A stretch of DNA of 64,000 bases from CAYRHJ01 sp964424105. Its GTDB lineage: Bacteria > Planctomycetota > Phycisphaerae > UBA1845. Of the stretch, positions 61,757 to 64,000 are shown one piece after another. The stretch's first letter is position 1, and every line of letters starts with the position of its first letter. The stretch lies in the NCBI GenBank assembly GCA_964424105.1, contig CAYRHJ010000028.1, positions 1 to 64,000 of the forward strand, in the 5' to 3' direction. The notes under the pieces are model-generated. The model was not told the origin of the DNA. It saw nothing but the letters and a program-made list of their open reading frames with translations, and did not search any database. Both the position numbers and the translations under genes were made by a program.

Positions 61757-62722
61757 ATGAACGTCGACGGGCGCTCCTCAACCGCCAACACCCGATACAC
61801 CGGTTCGGATGCCCACCCGTCCATCGTCTTCACCGTCGACGTCGAAGATTGGGGCCAATCGGTGTTCGACCGATCGCTGCCCATCAGTCGCTATTGCGCC
61901 GACAACGTTCGACGACTGCTCGACATTCTCGCAACCGATCCCGGCGCGCGGGGCACGTTCTTCGTGCTCGGCAAGTTCGCCCAAAAGCACCCCCAGGTCG
62001 TCCGCGATCTACAGGCCACCGGTCACGAGATCGCCAGCCACGGCTTCGGGCATGAACCCGTACATCACCAGACGCCCGCTGAATTTCGCGACGATTTACG
62101 TCGCGCCGCCGACATCATCAGCCACATCACCGCCCAAACGGTCGTGGGCTATCGAGCGCCCGTGTTTTCCATCGGGCAACAAAACCTGTGGGCGCTCGAG
62201 GTTCTGGCCGACGAAGGCTACGAATACGATTCAAGCATTTTTCCGATCGCCGGACGGCGCTACGGCATTCCGCATTGGCCCCGCGAGCCGGCCACCGTTC
62301 GTCTGGGGCACGACCGTCGAATCATCGAATTCCCCTTGACCGCCGTTCGCATCGCCGGGCGAAACTATCCCGTTTCAGGCGGCGGATATGCCCGTTTGAT
62401 TCCAAGCCCCCTCCTCATTCGCGCTTTTCAACGTGAAGCCCACCTCCGTCGCACAAGTTGGCCGGTTTTCTACTGTCACCCCTACGAATTAGACGTTCGC
62501 GAGTTCCAACGCCAAGACCCCACCCCACCATGGGGCGATCGACACCTGCCATTGGCCCTGCAATGGCATCAGGGCCTTGGCCGAGGTGCGTTCGAGCGAA
62601 AACTCCGCGCCCTGATGCATCATTTTCAATTTCGTTCATTCGCCCAAGCGCGTCGCTCGTTGGCCCAACCGCCTGAAATGTCGATCCGCGTCGATGAACC
62701 CGTCGCGATTCCCGTCGTTTGA
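61757..62722 (+). CDS. Polysaccharide deacetylase with DUF3473 (exosortase-locus type)
   Basis: A 321-residue NodB-type deacetylase. FTVDVEDW carries the catalytic Asp pair, HEIASHGFGHEPVH the metal-binding histidines, and GYRAPVFS the arginine motif. The C-terminal DUF3473 segment (WPVFYCHPYELD) is the hallmark of deacetylases found in exosortase/EPS loci. It removes acetyl groups from a cell-surface polysaccharide. No signal peptide is seen and no other EPS genes are in the window. The start is the first ATG; a few codons of uncertainty remain. Confidence 0.88.
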   Translation: MNVDGRSSTANTRYTGSDAHPSIVFTVDVEDWGQSVFDRSLPISRYCADNVRRLLDILATDPGARGTFFVLGKFAQKHPQVVRDLQATGHEIASHGFGHEPVHHQTPAEFRDDLRRAADIISHITAQTVVGYRAPVFSIGQQNLWALEVLADEGYEYDSSIFPIAGRRYGIPHWPREPATVRLGHDRRIIEFPLTAVRIAGRNYPVSGGGYARLIPSPLLIRAFQREAHLRRTSWPVFYCHPYELDVREFQRQDPTPPWGDRHLPLALQWHQGLGRGAFERKLRALMHHFQFRSFAQARRSLAQPPEMSIRVDEPVAIPVV

Positions 62723-62774
62723 AATTCGATGGGAACGGACGGTGCAAAACGAGCGGTCCTCACAACCCCCGAGC

Positions 62775-62982
62775 GCGTCTTCACGAGCCGCGAGCGCGAA
62801 GCGAGCGGTCTTTCCGACCCCAGACCGCGTCTTTACGAGCCGCGAGCGCGAAGCGAGCGGTCTTTCCGACCCCAGACCGCGTCTTCACGAGCCGCGAGCG
62901 CGAAGCGAGCGGTCCCCACAACCCCCGAGCGCGTCTTCACGAGCCGCGAGCGCAAAGCGAGCGGTCCTCACAACCCGCGTCC
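62775..62982. repeat. Four tandem 52-bp units containing the family B repeat
   Basis: Exact 52-base periodicity at 62775, 62827, 62879 and 62931, each opening GCGTCTTCACGAGCCGCGAG. A partial unit precedes it (62748-62774). Units 1 and 2 differ at one base; units 3 and 4 have diverged 3' halves. The whole 62723-63027 gap is repeat-derived. Confidence 0.88.
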
Positions 62983-63027
62983 GTCTGCGTGCGTTTTCTA
63001 TGGTCGCGACAATTCAGACGATCGACA

Positions 63028-63513
63028 CTACGGCCGATCATCATCAAATCGAAGCCAAGGCCGGAATCGTTCAACGGTCTTGGGGCCAATGCCGCGCACC
63101 GCCTCCAGATCCTCCGGCCCACGGAACGCGACGCGTCCGTCAATAGAATCCAGATTCTCCCCACCCGCGCGCATGTGAAAGTCGATGGCCCTCTCCTCCG
63201 CATCCTCGTCCGATTCATGGATCGCCGTGACGTACTCCTCACGAAAATCAACGATGGCCTGCGCCTTCGCGGGGCCAATTCCCGGCAACGAAGCCAACTC
63301 CGCGACCGACGCGGTGTTGGGGTCAATGCCGCGGACGATCAGCCCTTGATTCGCGGGGCGTTCACCAAGCGGCTGGAAAGGCGCCGCATCAAAATGGGCC
63401 AACAGGCAAACGATGGCTGCAACCGTCGAACAACACACCAGCATCGTAGATCGTTGAATCGACTCAATGTTTGCGAATTCGTCGCCGCCAACTCGATAAT
63501 CAACGGGCGGCAT
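63028..63513 (-). CDS. ComEA-like helix-hairpin-helix protein
   Basis: A 161-residue protein with one N-terminal membrane segment (STMLVCCSTVAAIVCLLAHF) and a helix-hairpin-helix unit (IDPNTASVAELASLPGIGPA, then KAQAIVDFRE). A second half-unit near the end reads LEAVRGIGPKTVERFRPWL. The arrangement is that of ComEA, the membrane-anchored DNA-binding receptor for transformation, although the long insertion between the two HhH halves is unusual. Its start overlaps the end of the next gene upstream by 14 bases. Confidence 0.8.
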   Translation of the reverse strand: MPPVDYRVGGDEFANIESIQRSTMLVCCSTVAAIVCLLAHFDAAPFQPLGERPANQGLIVRGIDPNTASVAELASLPGIGPAKAQAIVDFREEYVTAIHESDEDAEERAIDFHMRAGGENLDSIDGRVAFRGPEDLEAVRGIGPKTVERFRPWLRFDDDRP

Positions 63514-64000
63514 GAGGAATCACCTCGTCTCGAAATGCCTTCAACGCCTCGAACGCGGGCTTGGGCGTGAAATCGGCACGAAGCAGTCCGCAACCGGCCG
63601 CCCCTTTCCGCGCCGGATCGACCAGGCTCTTCCAGCAGATCGTTTCGACCAGCGGCTTGCTCAGCGCGATGGTGCAAAACGCTCGCAACCACCGTGCCTG
63701 AACGTCATCGCTCCAGGAACCGCGCCAGGTTCCGGCATCGGAAGTCTTGTTCGACGGAACCTCGACGGCGGTGATATGGATCGGCTTGCCGAACGTACCG
63801 AATCGATCGAGAAGCGCGGAGATTTGAAACATGTCGCGGGCGTACATGCCTTCGGTCTGCGTGCCCAGGCAAAACTGGAGACCCAATGCGTCGAATTGAA
63901 TGCCGCTTTGCACCGCCATCTCGGCATAGAGCAGCGGCGGAATGCTTCGCTGGTTTCGCGCGTAATATTCACCCCACGGTGCGACCAGATCCAGAATGGT
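63500..64000 (-). CDS. GH10-like glycosyl hydrolase, C-terminal part (5' end outside the window)
   Basis: The frame is open from the window edge, so the N-terminal part is missing. The visible 166 residues (WGEYYARNQRSIPPLLYAEM, LGLQFCLGTQTEGMYARDMF, GKPIHITAVEVPS) fit the C-terminal half of a GH10 TIM barrel. HITAVEV corresponds to the strand bearing the nucleophile Glu in xylanases (ITEL), with the Glu at a shifted position, so activity is uncertain. The end (FEALKAFRDEVIP) is typical of the family. Confidence 0.65.
   Translation of the reverse strand, partial: TILDLVAPWGEYYARNQRSIPPLLYAEMAVQSGIQFDALGLQFCLGTQTEGMYARDMFQISALLDRFGTFGKPIHITAVEVPSNKTSDAGTWRGSWSDDVQARWLRAFCTIALSKPLVETICWKSLVDPARKGAAGCGLLRADFTPKPAFEALKAFRDEVIPHAAR

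Noticed and set aside
62775..62982. Possible CRISPR array
   Set aside because: The periodic unit is the whole 52 bases; there are no unique spacers between constant repeats and no cas genes in the window.
62719..63570. A 283-codon open frame running through the repeat array
   Set aside because: Its N-terminal third is translated 52-bp repeats and the rest is antisense to the ComEA-like and GH10-like genes.

Overview
The window looks like chromosomal DNA of a moderately high-GC bacterium, most likely a planctomycete or close relative. The grounds are the density of secreted TPR, FG-GAP/VCBS and ASPIC/UnbV proteins, a protein ending in a dockerin-like 'SLPDLF' tail, a cohesin-like protein, two FHA/GAF/SpoIIE-type regulators, two adjacent clpP genes, and abundant small palindromic repeats. 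This assignment is inference from gene content; no rRNA or other phylogenetic marker was used. No phage or complete insertion sequence is visible.

Layout. 0-10 kb: a TMTC-like membrane protein with TPRs, queE, and three TPR or TPR/VCBS lipoproteins. 10-15.3 kb: a glycosyltransferase, an uncharacterised 526-aa protein, DUF1844, a rhomboid-TPR fusion, a D-amino-acid aminotransferase and a dimeric dUTPase. 15.3-25.6 kb: a CRTAC1-like lipoprotein, a Tat-exported amidase, a small unknown, an S9 peptidase, a TlpA-like redoxin whose first active-site Cys codon is TGA, an FHA-GAF-SpoIIE phosphatase, a MazG-like protein and a VOC protein. 25.8-38.5 kb: a purine/molybdenum-hydroxylase island (mocA-like, ygfK-like, fused xanthine dehydrogenase, xdhC-like, three-subunit xanthine dehydrogenase, adenine deaminase). 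38.5-46.8 kb: a DUF418 protein, a DUF1579 gene remnant, tRNA-Leu, a modular lamin-tail/sugar-dehydrogenase/dockerin-like protein, an ECF sigma/anti-sigma pair and a cohesin-like protein. 46.9-54.9 kb: two exported TldD/PmbA-like proteins, argR-argG-argH and a GAF-SpoIIE phosphatase. 55-64 kb: tig-clpP-clpP, class I fructose-bisphosphate aldolase, a Fic protein with its own promoter, a DUF3473 polysaccharide deacetylase, a ComEA-like protein and a GH10-like gene cut by the window edge.

The most interesting signal is selenium. The redoxin at 22064-22591 reads as one uninterrupted protein only if its TGA at codon 71 is selenocysteine. The TGA replaces the first Cys of the CPPC motif, and a perfect 7-bp hairpin with G first in its loop follows at the distance expected of a bacterial SECIS element. 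Ten kilobases away, the ygfK/mocA/fused-xanthine-dehydrogenase set resembles the selenium-dependent molybdenum hydroxylase system. No selA, selB, selC or selD is in the window, so both links remain to be tested.

Several families of small palindromic repeats sit between genes, and one copy of a REP-like unit lies in frame inside the first gene. The Fic gene has a near-consensus promoter bracketed by an 11-bp perfect inverted repeat.
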